DNA from: Rhynchonema sp. JSB1_4
Lineage: Eukaryota > Nematoda > Chromadorea > Monhysterida > Xyalidae
DNA: 64,000 nucleotides
NCBI GenBank assembly: GCA_030248065.1
Contig: JASAMV010005820.1
Location: forward strand, 1-64,000
Direction of reading: 5' to 3'
Positions within the stretch are counted from its first letter, which is position 1; the number at the start of each line of letters is the position of its first letter. Below, in pieces: positions 25,815 to 37,178 of the stretch. Position numbers and translations under genes: made by a program. The notes under the pieces were generated by a model that did not search any database, was not told where the DNA came from, and saw only the letters and a list, made by a program, of their open reading frames with translations.

Positions 25815-28800
25815 TCATCCCGATCGACCATTGTTCTGTTGCTGGAACAGAAAATTGCTGGCCGGGCAGCAGACGCCCTGTGATATGCCTGTGTACTGCA
25901 GACCGGTGAGCATACGGACGTAGTCGTGACAGAAGAAGCCGGGTTGACACGAGTTCACTTGCACCAACGAACAGTAGATGGGCGTGCCGGTTTGCGATGT
26001 TTGTGGTTGGGTCAGGCTGGGGCACAGCGGCTCTGCGGGAAGTGTTGAGGGATTGGCACTACATGCTTAGTCTTCGCGTCGGGCCATTTTGGATCCAGCG
26101 CGGTTTCCAGCAAGGCAATAGTGGATCTGATTGGAATCAAACTGCTCCGCTCTACTTCGACCGATCTGATACGAATCATGTGACTGGTCTGCTATGTAAA
26201 GCGGCCTCATCCGATCCAATCTAATCACCGAGCTTGATTTTCGACTATCGTGAACAATTCTTATGGTCATCGAAATTACTCCTCTAACCCGAGACATGAA
26301 CAGAAGAAAAATTTGACTGTTTGTCTGTTGTTGAAAAGGACACCCAACGTAGGCAGGTACAGAAAGCTCCAGCTGATCACCATACATCAACTAACCAGGC
26401 ATCGGACAACACAATCCTCCGCCACCAAACTGCGAGCCCACCCTTGTCGGCATACAGTATCCATTGTAGGCACCACACGAATTGTAGGGCATGAATGCAC
26501 TCGACGGCCAACATTGGTAGAAACCGTTCGCATCAGACAGAGGTGTGTTGGACAGACCGTTGGCTGTGATGCAACGAGGGACTGCAATCGAATGAGGGGT
26601 TAGAGTTTGACCAGAATTTAACTGGTCGTAAAAGTTCGTCATTGAGTTCGGCCAAACCGGTCTGATAGTTGGTTCAGCTACTATCGTAACTCCATCAGCA
26701 AGCCAAGGTAAACGATCACGACCAGCAGTCAACACCAGTTTAAAATGGAAGTCGTCCTTCCAACTGCGACAAACGAACCAGGCACACACTGTTGGTACAG
26801 CAACGCGTGATCGCACGAACACTGACAAACACCGTTGCGACATTTGGTGCCGCCGACGACGCACTGTGCCGTGTACTTGCATGACTGACCGGGCAGCACC
26901 GTGTCATGACACTCACCCGCCACCGACACCTGCGCACCTGAAACTCGCAGATAATTGGCGCAGTAACTTTCTGCGAACGCGGTGCGGTTTGGTACCTCCC
27001 TGGGCATATGGGCATTTCGTTTGGAAGGTGACCTCTAATCGCGTTTCGCACTACATATGTACAGTGTTTGGCGCCTCATTCTCTTTCTATGACTCTAGCA
27101 GCAACCCAATCATTCGTCTGCTCTCGTCAACCAACGGCCTAATCCTTTGGAATTTTATTTTTCTCTATAACACGTATAATCCTGTTCACCTATTACTTGA
27201 TTTGATGCGCACCTTGACATCGCTTAGCGCACACGACTGTGCCAATGTCGGTTCGCTGTTGGACGAATCCAGTGCTGCACACACACGTTTTCGGCACCGC
27301 AGCACTGCATTCGGCGTTGTCCACACATTGCTCGTTCACGGTGCACTGTTCTGCAACGGACGGTATGTGCACATTCAATCAGCTTGATGTTTGCAACTGG
27401 AACGCTCCCTTTCTTTGATGAATGCTTGGTTTCACGTAAGTCAAACTCCAGCTTTGTTTTCTTTTCAATCGGGCTGACTTGCTCATTGAGGCCCCGTTGA
27501 CAGTCCCTTTTTCACATGCTTGTATGATACAAGTCGCTTTTGTTTTGAAACTTGCTCAGCAAGATACACGCGTGGAGGGCACATGACTGCTGACGTCCCG
27601 AGCAAGGCTGACGTCTGCGAAGCCTTATATGGGCAAAATAGTGACCTGCAGGTTTATTAAAAAAAGGAAAGGTGCCTTATCCAATGGTTACGGTAGTGTA
27701 TGACTGTCAACCAACAACAACCTTCAAGTGCCGATCGTTTGTAGCATTGTCCGTTAACGATCACGGCAGCGCTCAACGATGTCAACGACGGACACGGCTT
27801 CGGACAGCAGTACATCTGACCGGTGTAGCCCGTGTAGCACTCGTGCGTAGCTGACGGACAGCGTTCGTCCTCGGACTGCATTGTTTATTGAATTGATGAT
27901 TTCTTGAAAGTTTGATGCAATAAGGGAGAGTGAACGTGGCTTTTTCAAATTGATGCAAAGAGAAAATCGTGACTTTTTGGAATTAATGTAACAGAAAATA
28001 AAATGTGACTTTTTAAATTGATGCAATGAAAGAGAAAATGCGAGTTCAAATTAGTGTAACAGAATTGGAAAAGTGTCTTTTTTAAGCAAATCCGACCAAA
28101 GCGGAAACCTATTTTTTTAAATTAATGCAACAAAAGAGAAATTGTGGCTCTCAGGGTGATATTTTCGAAACGGTGTAAAGGCCGGTTGAAAGCTCGGTCG
28201 AAAGCTCGGTCGGCGTAGCTCGGTCTCGGTGTAAACGTGAAACATTGCCTGTTATTAACGTGGAATGTTTCAAGTTTACACCGAGCTACGCCGACCGAGC
28301 TTTCGACCGAACTTTATGCCGACCTGTGCGCCCAACTGACCTTTACACCGTTTCGAAAATTCCACCCTCAGTGTGCGATAAATTTATATGTACCGGAATT
28401 TTCCGGTTACAGTCCCTGGGGCTCTATTCGGTAGTAGGTGGGAAATCGGACTTTAAAAATCATTTTTATTCGCAAATAGAGCCAGACCAACGGTAATTTT
28501 TCACTATCAGATTTGCGTCTGGACCAAAAAATCCCAAATATCCGAATGGGGGTGTAACCGGAAAACTCCGGTATGTACATTTTATTGGGCTATGCTAACC
28601 TGCGGGTTTTCACACTTTTTATCCGTTAACGGCTCACCACTGGGACACCATGGTGCTTCTGTGGGGCAGCAGATTCCCTCTTCCAGTTGCCAACTGCCGT
28701 AGAAACAACGGTGCAGGTCCGGACAATCGTCGTACTTTTTGCTGTTGCCTAAACATAAGAAAACACGATACCGTATAGGTGGTGGCCAAGATGGATTTTC

Positions 28801-30928
28801 ACGGCATTGTTGGGCTCGATGTTTCGTCACCGGTCATTTGAATTTTTATCACGTAGTGCGCATATACTGTACATATATGTATAACTATCGTGCTGAGAAA
28901 ACGGCCGTTCGTGTTCAGGTCTCCCTATCATGTGGCTGAGAATCTCTGATCTGACTCTCTGCTAATGTTCAAATCGAAAACACAATGACGACTTATTTGT
29001 CTGGAGCTGTTGTGGTAGGGATGCGAAGAATAACGCGCAATCGTACCAGTGTCAATCGGGCACTTCAACGCTCGACACTTGGTCACGGTGCCGTTGGTCT
29101 GTAGCGGTTCACCAAACGGGCAGGCGTTGGTCACTGTATAATGTGTCAGTTATTGGGTTCGGACACTGCCATGGTTTATTGTTGATTTGTTGTAACCTTC
29201 TGACGTCGTTGACCAAAATTGAGGGTTTCCGTGAGAACAAAGAAAGCTTCGTTTCGGTATTTCACCGTAAAGTGGTCAACAAGTTTAAAAATTTTGACTG
29301 CACTTTAATGTATTCCCTCCTGGACGCCTGTTTACGACGGTTTTAGGCAATGAATTTCAATTTCCTTCTGGTTATTCTCTCTCCATTCATCCACAGCTAT
29401 ATCTTACCAACAGCACATTCTGTGTTGTTATCATTTGGTGCAGTGCCATTCAGACAGGCACAAACGCCGTTTTGACACGACGAATATGCGATGATGCATT
29501 GAATGTTGTCGGCACATCGACCACCGATCTCAGTCACTGAAATTTAAGACACAAAATGAATTTCGAATTGGGCTTCTGTGGTAAAATTTCGACGTAAAAT
29601 TTGGAAGTTTACCCACCAACGGGCAAGCAGCTCGATATGCCAGCAACCTGACCAGCTGGACATTCTGAAACAGGTGAGTTTTTGTTTGTGTTGGTGGCAT
29701 GCAAGTGATCCTAAATATCCACAGTGTCATAAAATACAGATGTTCGTCACAAACCGAGCACACATCGGTTGTTCACTTTCTTCATGTTCGATGGACACGT
29801 GTCACAGAAATTGTAGGTGCCACACTGAATCGGCGGATGGCATTTGCCCTCGAAGCACATGTGACCCATTTGAGGCGCTGAAATACAGCGGTGCGTATTT
29901 TCACTGTGTTCTTCTGCGACATCGTTGCATGCAGCAAAAGTCCTGTATACATTATGTCAATCAACTCTTAAGACGGGTTGCTTGAAAAAAATCGACCACA
30001 GCTCTTTGAGGCGAGTTATGTGAATATTTCGTTTTGGGTGCCAAATCATTTGATCCTATCAATTTTGTCTGACCAAAGTTGACTTGAACGGACAAATATG
30101 GCTATCGTAACAAAACGGTAGGTACGTAGTTGCCATCGATATGTACCCACTTGGTTTTGGTTTTAGATTCACACATAACGAACTATAAATGCAGCTAGTA
30201 CATATATCACGGGCGATTTGTATCGTTTTGACGTATACATACCAATGACGCACTGCTTGGAGACACTCTCGATGTAGCCATCTGGACACACGCACACCGC
30301 ACCGCGACAAACGGACACCGATTTGCAGTCGGCATTGGTGATGCACGTGCTGCCGGCCAGCGCACCACCGACTGCTGAACAAATCGGAAACACTCAGTCA
30401 GCTCAATTCACTGCATTTGTGCTGCTTTCTTCACGCCCTTCGTGCAATACTGCTGCAAATGGGTCACCACTGTGCTTGTTCAAATTCGGCACCGTACCGA
30501 TTAAATCCCGTATCAGTCAAAGCAGTACCCCAGGTACCCCTCTCCTACGCCACTGCATTGCGTTACCGCTTTTTAAGCTTAAAAGCGGCAATAATAATTG
30601 GCGGTTGACGCACGATATAACAAGTGCCAACGATGGCATGGAACAAGTAGACCAACCCCATTGCATTTTAATCTCAATCCGGTCTTCGCCTCTGAACGTC
30701 CATGTTTTGCCTTGTGCTGGCCTAATCTGTTTGGCCAAGCAAGAAACGTTAATGAATAATGAACTAAGTAAAGGAGCCGGTCATTAAAGTAAAATTAGAA
30801 GTACCTGTCGTGTCGCACGTTGTTTGCTCATCGAAGTTGCAAAAATTACGTTGGCAAAACCCCGGCAAGACGGTGTTGACGAGAAGTAGCAAGATTAGCT
30901 CAGGGTTACGGTAAGTAAGCGGAATCAT
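25815..30928 (-). CDS. Secreted EB-module and lustrin-type cysteine-rich protein, 12 exons
   Basis: This is an extracellular modular protein. Transcript-order exons: 30805-30928, 30243-30374, 29755-29877, 29617-29664, 29408-29536, 29047-29133, 28600-28748, 27722-27875, 27213-27350, 26779-26937, 26396-26581 and 25815-26032, giving 548 residues. A signal peptide lies in the first exon (ELILLLLVNTVLPGFC). EB-type modules follow, for example GSTCITNADCKSVSVCRG plus AVCVCPDGY, GGRCADNIQC...NGVCACLNG and GQSCKYTAQC...RNGVCQCSC. Interleaved lustrin-type domains show CPFGEPLQTNG, GICCPTEAPWCPSGEPL, CPSATHECYTGYTGQMYCCP and a final GVCCPASN. Ten of eleven introns are phase 1, so the exons are mostly symmetric modules, as expected for exon shuffling. 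Such proteins in nematodes are extracellular, some acting in cuticle or defence, but the role here is unknown. Domain identity and all joins are well supported. Confidence 0.85.
28151..28371. mobile_element. Foldback MITE in intron 7 of the EB/lustrin gene
   Basis: The left arm runs AGGGTGATATTTTCGAAACG then GTGTAAAGG, the right arm its complement ending CCACCCTCA. The centre repeats AGCTCGGTCG in both orientations, so most of the element is self-complementary. Confidence 0.75.
28391..28572. mobile_element. MITE with TACCGGAATTTTCCGGTTAC termini
   Basis: The left end TACCGGAATTTTCCGGTTAC is mirrored by GTAACCGGAAAACTCCGGTA at 28553-28572. It lies immediately beside the preceding foldback element in the same intron. 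Confidence 0.75.
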
Positions 30929-32198
30929 GTTCACTCCTGGGAACTTTGGTGGGCACCTGTACTGAAAAGTTTTGTGAGACCAATACTCCATCAGAAGCAA
31001 CGATAAAGCCAGAAACGTTCATGAAATACTGTTGACAGCTTCAACAAGGACTACAGTGTATCCAACTACGTGAAAGCCACTGAGCTTTGTTGGCTAGGAC
31101 ACAGCTGACGGATGTGTACGTTGTTGCGTGTGCACAGAAATCACGTGAGCGCTCGCGCTTCAAATGCTGGTCTAGGCCAGTTTGTTTGTTTCTTGCTCTT
31201 TTATGTCGTTTTTTAATTATTTGTGCAGCTGCCTTTATAAAGTATGTACATGCGCTGGAGTATGCAGTTCAACTCACAATGGTATCATGTTTTTGGATCA
31301 ATTTTTCGTCGTGTGCATCGTATTCATTTCGAAGAGACACCTTTGTGCAACAGCGGACCAAATTTATTGTTTTGACATCACGTTCACTCACAGCAAATGC
31401 GTGTACATTTATGTGCGAAACTACGGTCACAAAACAATATTGCACAGATCAGCCAAATCCAGTCACCATAGTTTACAATAAAACCAGTCAGTGAAAACTT
31501 GCCTGAGTCGGCTCCATATTGCAATGTGTTATGTTGTGCTGACCTAATGTATGTATGTACCAGAGAGAGCCAGATAAAGCGGCCTGGGGCGAAGGCTTAG
31601 TTCAGGACACTGTAAAAAAAGACCTAGTGAGCCCACATAATGCGAGTATATAATCCGTCTTATGCCACGTGACCAAAGGTCGTGTTTATGCACGACGAAA
31701 GTCATGTCAAATGTCATATCGGGTGGTATAGTAAATTTCCAAATTCGCTACCGCATAATGATATGCGCCCCATAGTTAATGTCACGTTCTAAACCCGAAA
31801 ATCAACTTTTGAAACATTCGAGCAACAAACGCACATGCAGCTTGCTAGCCAGCCAGGCAGCTGCGCGCAATGTTTCAGAACTGCGCGTGGTTAGCGTTCG
31901 GGTTTAGAACGGGACATTAACTATGGGGCGTATACATATACTTTACTGTGCGGCAGCGAATTTGGAAATTTACTATACACAGTTCGCAGATACGTATATC
32001 ACTCCGGTTCCGATATACTTTTTACATGCGTGCACGAGAAAATACTCAATATGACTAACAAAATAACATACCAGTGCTAAATGTGCAAACAGAGATGTAC
32101 AAGCTTATCTGTAATCTACAATTTCGCGATATGCTGGTTTCTTCTCATCCTCACGGTACAGTTAGCAAGTTCAAAACAGAAGTATGCACATGGGTTGT
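30929..32198. other. Intergenic between EB/lustrin gene and insulin-like gene
   Basis: It is AT-rich and non-coding as far as can be seen. The one delimited feature is the palindromic element at 31728-31977. Confidence 0.5.
31728..31977. mobile_element. Palindromic MITE bounded by TATAGTAAATTTCCAAATTC
   Basis: The left end (from 31727) TATAGTAAATTTCCAAATTC is mirrored at about 31957-31977. The inner arms (CCCCATAGTTAATGTC / GACATTAACTATGGGG) pair as well. The TATA at each tip suggests a TA target site. Confidence 0.75.
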
Positions 32199-32615
32199 TC
32201 AACGAAATAAGCAACAGTCCGAGCAACAAAATCTTTCAAGGAATTCACGCGTGCATTGTGACTGTCTACAACAGACACCATAAATGCCTGGACGTAGTGA
32301 GCGTTTCGTCATATTGTCGACGAAAGTTTGTGGTAAGAGTGATGCAATCGGACCTGAAAAAGTACAAGGACTGGTGTGTTTTTTTATCCCCTGGTGGTTA
32401 TGACAACAGATACTGTAATAAAAATTGAAAAACCCACCGATCTCATTACCCGTACGCTTTAGCATGTTCATGACGATAGGAGCAATACAGCCGTTGCAGA
32501 CAATGTTTAGTTTCTCATTAATCCTGTGACCACAGACCCGTTGACCCGCACATAGTGACACGAGCATTGAGACACTGATCAACCCGACCAACGGTCCATT
32601 ATGTGACCGGCGCAT
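32199..32615 (-). CDS. Insulin-like peptide precursor
   Basis: This is a secreted insulin-family ligand. Two reverse-strand exons, 32438-32615 and 32199-32353, join in phase 1 to give 110 residues. The start MRRSHNGPLVGLISVSMLVS is a signal peptide, with cleavage likely near CAGQ. The B chain is RVCGHRINEKLNIVCNGC, with the CG...L..VC pattern of insulins and one extra cysteine. A connecting segment of about 45 residues follows and holds a dibasic KR site directly before the A chain. The A chain is SLRPGIYGVCCRQSQCTREF then LERFCC, followed by SDCCLFR. The A-chain has CC and a later C before TREFLERFC, but the gap between CC and C is four residues, one more than in vertebrate insulin. The extra cysteines in both chains suggest an additional disulfide, as in some worm insulins. 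The intron lies in the connecting region, where insulin genes commonly have one. An upstream in-frame ATG exists but the chosen start gives the cleaner signal peptide. Confidence 0.82.
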   Translation of the reverse strand: MRRSHNGPLVGLISVSMLVSLCAGQRVCGHRINEKLNIVCNGCIAPIVMNMLKRTGNEIGGFFNFYYSICCHNHQGIKKHTSPCTFSGPIASLLPQTFVDNMTKRSLRPGIYGVCCRQSQCTREFLERFCCSDCCLFR

Positions 32616-33554
32616 TTTCACGTGCGCATTACCCCTAAATATTGGCTGAACAGTTATGTACATATGCATAACGCTGTACGTCAACCTACTGTTACAACTT
32701 CGGGACATCTGTCATCGGATCGTTTTTGTCCATTGATATACTACGAGCACTTGCAAGCAGCTTAGTAAACGCTCTTGATCAATTTAATGATCCTTTGGCT
32801 TAAAGAGTGCTATTTGTTTTTTGAAGTCGTCGTAGCTGGCGCGAGTAGGCACCCGGAGCTTTTTCAGATAAACAAGATCTGATTTCCATAAAAACAAGAT
32901 GAGATAAATGGAGACACGCATGGGTATGTACATACATATGTACATATGTTATGCACATTAGCGCACTGATACAAATGTGTGTATGAGAAAATTCTTACAC
33001 GGTGTTTCCCAAGCGTTGGTACACCCACTGACGAGCAAATAAATACAGTAGTCCTGACGCCTGGTGAAAATATGGTGATTTGCCTCAGTCAACAATTATT
33101 TCTAAGCGACGTGAGGCACTGCACGTAAGTTGAGAACATCTGGTGAACATCAAAGCTTCATGATGTGCTAATTAATCACTAATTAATGTTGACGGCACGA
33201 AAATTGACAAAAGGAATCCTTTAACATACACTGCGTGACCATTGACGTAATTCAGGCTGCAATCATAAAACAAAAAGTTGGGTGCAAGCAGAGTTGTGAA
33301 ACCATAATCGTGAACCACTCGTGTGCCACATGAACGCATGTTCGAAATCAAGCAGTTGTCAGCACTGCACGGCTTTGTTTTTCTGACTTAACTCATTTCA
33401 ATTTCTTTCAGCGCACTTTGGTGCACTTGCACATACTGTACTGTACATACCAATGCACAAGATTGAAAAAAGCCAGAAGCAAGATGCAAAGCCATAACAG
33501 ACAATCTCCGTAAGCCATAGCCATGCATGAACTTCACTTCCTATGTGATTCATG
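32616..33554. other. Intergenic, no gene recognised
   Basis: AT-rich sequence with TACATACATATG-type short repeats near 32925-32950. No exon was seen. Confidence 0.45.
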
Positions 33555-33556
33555 AA

Positions 33557-34958
33557 GGGGTGCTACTAAAGCAGGTGCCGCCCATTCAAGAAGAGTTGAA
33601 AATGCGCTTTTTGTGTTCAACTTTTTTTATCATACGTTTTTGTGAATTGTTGTGTTTATTGGATGCAACCTAGGGTTTATTATGATCACTTTAGGGGGTA
33701 CTGGTGTAGCTCGAGTGCATGGTTATCTGAGGTGGCCCTGAAGAGGGCCGTTGGGTTAGAGTAAGTTGACTGAAGTCCAAGGGTGCGACTGTTCAGTGAC
33801 TGATAGGCACAGTTGTTTTGAGAAAAGCGTCGAATGTTTGTTTGCCTCCCGTGGGGACTGGTGCGATCCAGGGTTTGGAAAAAAATTTTTTTTAAACAAG
33901 TTTTTTTTAAAAAAAAATTTAAAAAAAATTTTTTTTTTAAAATTCCCAAGATTCGGGGAAATTTTACCAAATTTGCCTAAAAACGCGCAAAATCGCGAAA
34001 AAATGCAACTTTAATTGACGTCACTTTTGTGACTTGGTTTGCATCACTTATGAAGGGTGTTTACGCCATTTCGATGCGATCCAACAGTCTGTGTTTGTTA
34101 TGGACCTATGACTGCTGCTCTGTGGTATCAGACACAACAGTTTGTGGTCGAATAAGCAAGATTCACTCATAAACCATACAGAATTGAGAATATAAGCTGC
34201 ATAAATACTTGTCGGGTCGCTGAATCAGTCGTATATGACCGACCCGATGGGATATGACATCAAAGTACAATGTAAGTACATGCATACTGTGTCTCATGTA
34301 TCACGAGAAGGTATAATAACATCATTTGGGTCATCTTAGATACCAAATACATGCCCCAAAAGTGATTTTGTGAAGAAAATTTTTCGACCCTTGCGAAAAA
34401 ATGACAAAAAATAACCCCCAAAAAGGCCATTTTTGGACGTTTTAGAACATTTTGTTCCCCCGAAAAATTTAAAAAAAATTTTTTTGTGAAAAAATTTTTT
34501 TCAAAAACCTTTTTTTTGCCCAACCCTGGTGCGATCAACGCTGTTGTTGGTCGCCACGCCAGGTACCGCTGAGCTAACGGGCCTCCAAGACCCCCTGTTG
34601 TGCGTTACACATGCAATTCCCATTCAATGCATGCGCAATGCCAATCCAACGGGGAGCTAATTGCTCTGTTTTGGTTTTTTGTTATTTGAATGGCATATTG
34701 ATTGGCATAAAGCTAGCCGAAGCGAGATCAAAATATTGAATTCCCGTTTGTTCCTGCTCACTGTACCAATATTTCGAATCGGGATGGTTTCGTTAGCTGG
34801 TGCACGAGGTATACCAGTACCCCTAAAGTGATCAGACGCCTTATGTTGCATTCATTAGACATAAGAATTCACAAAAACATAAAATAAAAAAAGTTGGAAC
34901 AAAAGAAAGAGCATTTTTCCCCTCTTTTTGAAAGTGGGCACCTGCCTTAGTAGTACCC
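33557..34958. mobile_element. Large foldback element, interrupted by a hAT-like MITE
   Basis: The left arm begins GGGGTGCTACTAAAGCAGGT and the right arm ends CACCTGCCTTAGTAGTACCC. Further matching blocks, such as CTTTAGGGGGTACTGGT at about 33690 against ACCAGTACCCCTAAAG at about 34813, extend the arms past 150 bp. A second element (33869-34528) is inserted within it. Confidence 0.7.
33869..34528. mobile_element. hAT-like MITE with 8-bp target duplication
   Basis: The ends are CAGGGTTTGG and CCCAACCCTG, flanked by the exact 8-bp duplication GTGCGATC (33861-33868 and 34529-34536). The subterminal regions are long A/T runs that fold back on each other. The interior has no transposase. Confidence 0.82.
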
Positions 34959-36758
34959 GGTGGGTCTAGTGCCTGCTTTGAATGTCTACATAAAAAGTCC
35001 AGGTTTGCTAATCTTTCTTGATCTTAAATGCCTCTAGATGCGCCCTGTAACTATACAGTACTTGTTTCGCTTGTGCACCCTACTGTTTATTTTGATGATG
35101 ATGAGTACGGCACGGAAACTTAAGTGGGCATAACATGGGTTGCAAATTTATTTTTTGCTACACCCTGTTGATTAGGAGGTCGCTGCGCTGGAATGAGCGA
35201 AATCTGGATGTCCAATCGCGTGCGTAGGAACCGAATGAACGAAATGAAAACATCATGACTCTGTGAAGCAAGTAGCCCTACATACCTCTACACACATTTG
35301 CGCTCACGTGTCTATCATGTGCTGCTCGTACGTACTGATGATTGACGTAGCGACATGCACATCATTTCATACGTTGTTAGCAGTTGTTACAACATCGAAA
35401 GCACCTTATTATACATAACAATGGAGTTTAAAAAAAGATCATGATGAGTACGTATGCACTATAATGTTGGTGAGTGATGCATGTGAGAGCCCTCAAGTCT
35501 CTTTTTGGCCTTTAGTTGGGTTTCAGTTAGACTTTGATTTGTTGATGTACTCTTTGTCTTAAATGTCGTGCTGGATGAGTTTAGGTGGTCGTGGGCAGTA
35601 TGTACCCAGCATAAAGCTACAAATCGGAAAAACATGTGCATGTTGACGTCAGGCCCCTCCGCACGCAACCGGTGACACGAAACGAGTGGCTATTTTTTTA
35701 TGCGCAGTTTCTGCTAGAATATGGTGCTTGTGCAGATAACCGGGGCATGGTTGGTTATAATGTATTTAATGTTGGTTATAATGTGTTTACCATAATCACA
35801 TATGGTTGCCCTGTGTTACTGCCGGCAGCAAAAATTTTTTCTGGGCAGTAATTCCACAACAAAGCACCGATGGTTTCAATGCTCAAGCACAAGGTACACT
35901 AAGTTACCTACGTCTACGTTCAAAATTTGAAGTGGATCGGTACGGGCGTCGTTGAATTACAGTACCCAATGTCTTTCTGTTTTTCCTCTGCTTCTTCTTT
36001 TTCTTCTGCTTCTTCTTCTTCATCATCTCTTTCTTCTATTCTTCTTCTTCTTTTCTTCTTCTTCTTCTTCTCGCTCTTCTTTCTTTCTTTCATTCATTAC
36101 GAGAAACCCAACGGTGACACAGGTTTTTTAATCCGGAACTTTTCGGAGCCAGAACCGGAACTAGAACCGGAACTCAATACCGATTCACGTGAATAAGCGA
36201 CACAATACTGCTGTACCGTTTTGCTTGCCCTTGGCAGCATCATTGTTAATTACAACTGCAATACCTAACGTCATCCACTCCCACAAAAAACTTCAAGTAG
36301 ACGAGGATAATGGTCACCATGACATTTGGACGTAAAGTGATCCTATCAGTGGCAGATCCAGCTTTTGGTTGAGGGAGCGGCCAAATAAAAAATGTCGTTT
36401 ATATCTAGTGCGTGTTCCATTTTGAAAAGTCAGTTTATCTAACGCTTGTTTAAAATTTGGCCGTTTCAGACCAAAAACACAACATGCAAAATATGAATAT
36501 GGGCGCGAAATTTTGGCACTTTTTGGCCACATTTCATGAATAAGTTCATTAAAATCTGACGCGCCAAGCGCTCGATTACACAGACTTTTTTCTTATTCCT
36601 TCTGAAATGGACCATTCTGCCACATAAACGAGCCAGGTCATTCTACATGACACAAGTGACATCGTAGCTACTTTCAAAAGATCGTTACATTGCAAACCTT
36701 GGCTATTTTGTCCTCATCACACTTACGCAATTTTGTTGCAAGCTTAACTTAATTCGGT
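34959..36758. other. Intergenic with a TTC-rich microsatellite
   Basis: Positions 35985-36095 are a TTC/TCTT-rich pyrimidine tract, which accounts for a serine-rich open frame there. It is followed by tandem GAACCGGAACT units at 36140-36180. No gene was recognised. Confidence 0.55.
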
Positions 36759-37178
36759 TCAAATCGCATCCCTTGGTGCCGCCAACATTTTTTCGCCAGT
36801 GCCCTGATGAGTTCTGTGACAAACATTTTAAGTATTGGTGCATGATCATAAAGACACACGGATAAAACCAAATAATGTGAAAATAAATATCCCAGCGTAA
36901 ACCTGTCCATCCAACGGCATGACGACCAGCATCGCACTTGAACGTCAACGGTCGCATTCTCTGCATAAAGTTTACATGAAACCGCCATCAAACCCGGGAA
37001 CTGGTGACATGAGTCGATACCATGCATGCCCAAAGGTGACCATGCTCAAAATGTGTGATTTGTAGGAGCAAGTAAGCAGCGTATGGACCGATACAATACA
37101 CTCACGACGTTTCCGTAGGTGATACATACCGACACCGACTAAGATTAAAGTCATCAGTAAGACGAACTTGAACTCCAT
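36759..37178 (-). CDS. Possible small secreted peptide precursor (tentative)
   Basis: Three reverse-strand exons, 37130-37178, 36903-36960 and 36759-36813, join in phase to give 53 residues. The first exon, MEFKFVLLMTLILVGV, is a good signal peptide with a consensus donor (GTATGT). The second gives NATVDVQVRCWSSCRWMD, with an NAT glycosylation sequon and a CxxxC pair. The last is short and less convincing. No family match is known to me. It could be a small secreted peptide or a chance set of splice signals around a hydrophobic frame. Confidence 0.3.

Noticed and set aside
26866..27387. 173-aa forward frame opposite the EB/lustrin gene
   Set aside because: It lies antisense to EB/lustrin exons and has no splice or family support.
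32081..32428. 115-aa forward frame over the insulin-like gene
   Set aside because: The reverse strand gives a signal peptide, B and A chains and a phase-matched intron. The forward frame matches nothing.
33841..34600. Possible tRNA split by the hAT-like MITE (TTAGCTCAGC on the reverse strand near 34575)
   Set aside because: After removing the insertion the arms do not fold well. Only a D-arm-like motif is convincing.
35927..36196. Serine-rich 89-aa forward frame
   Set aside because: It is encoded by a TTC/TCT microsatellite.
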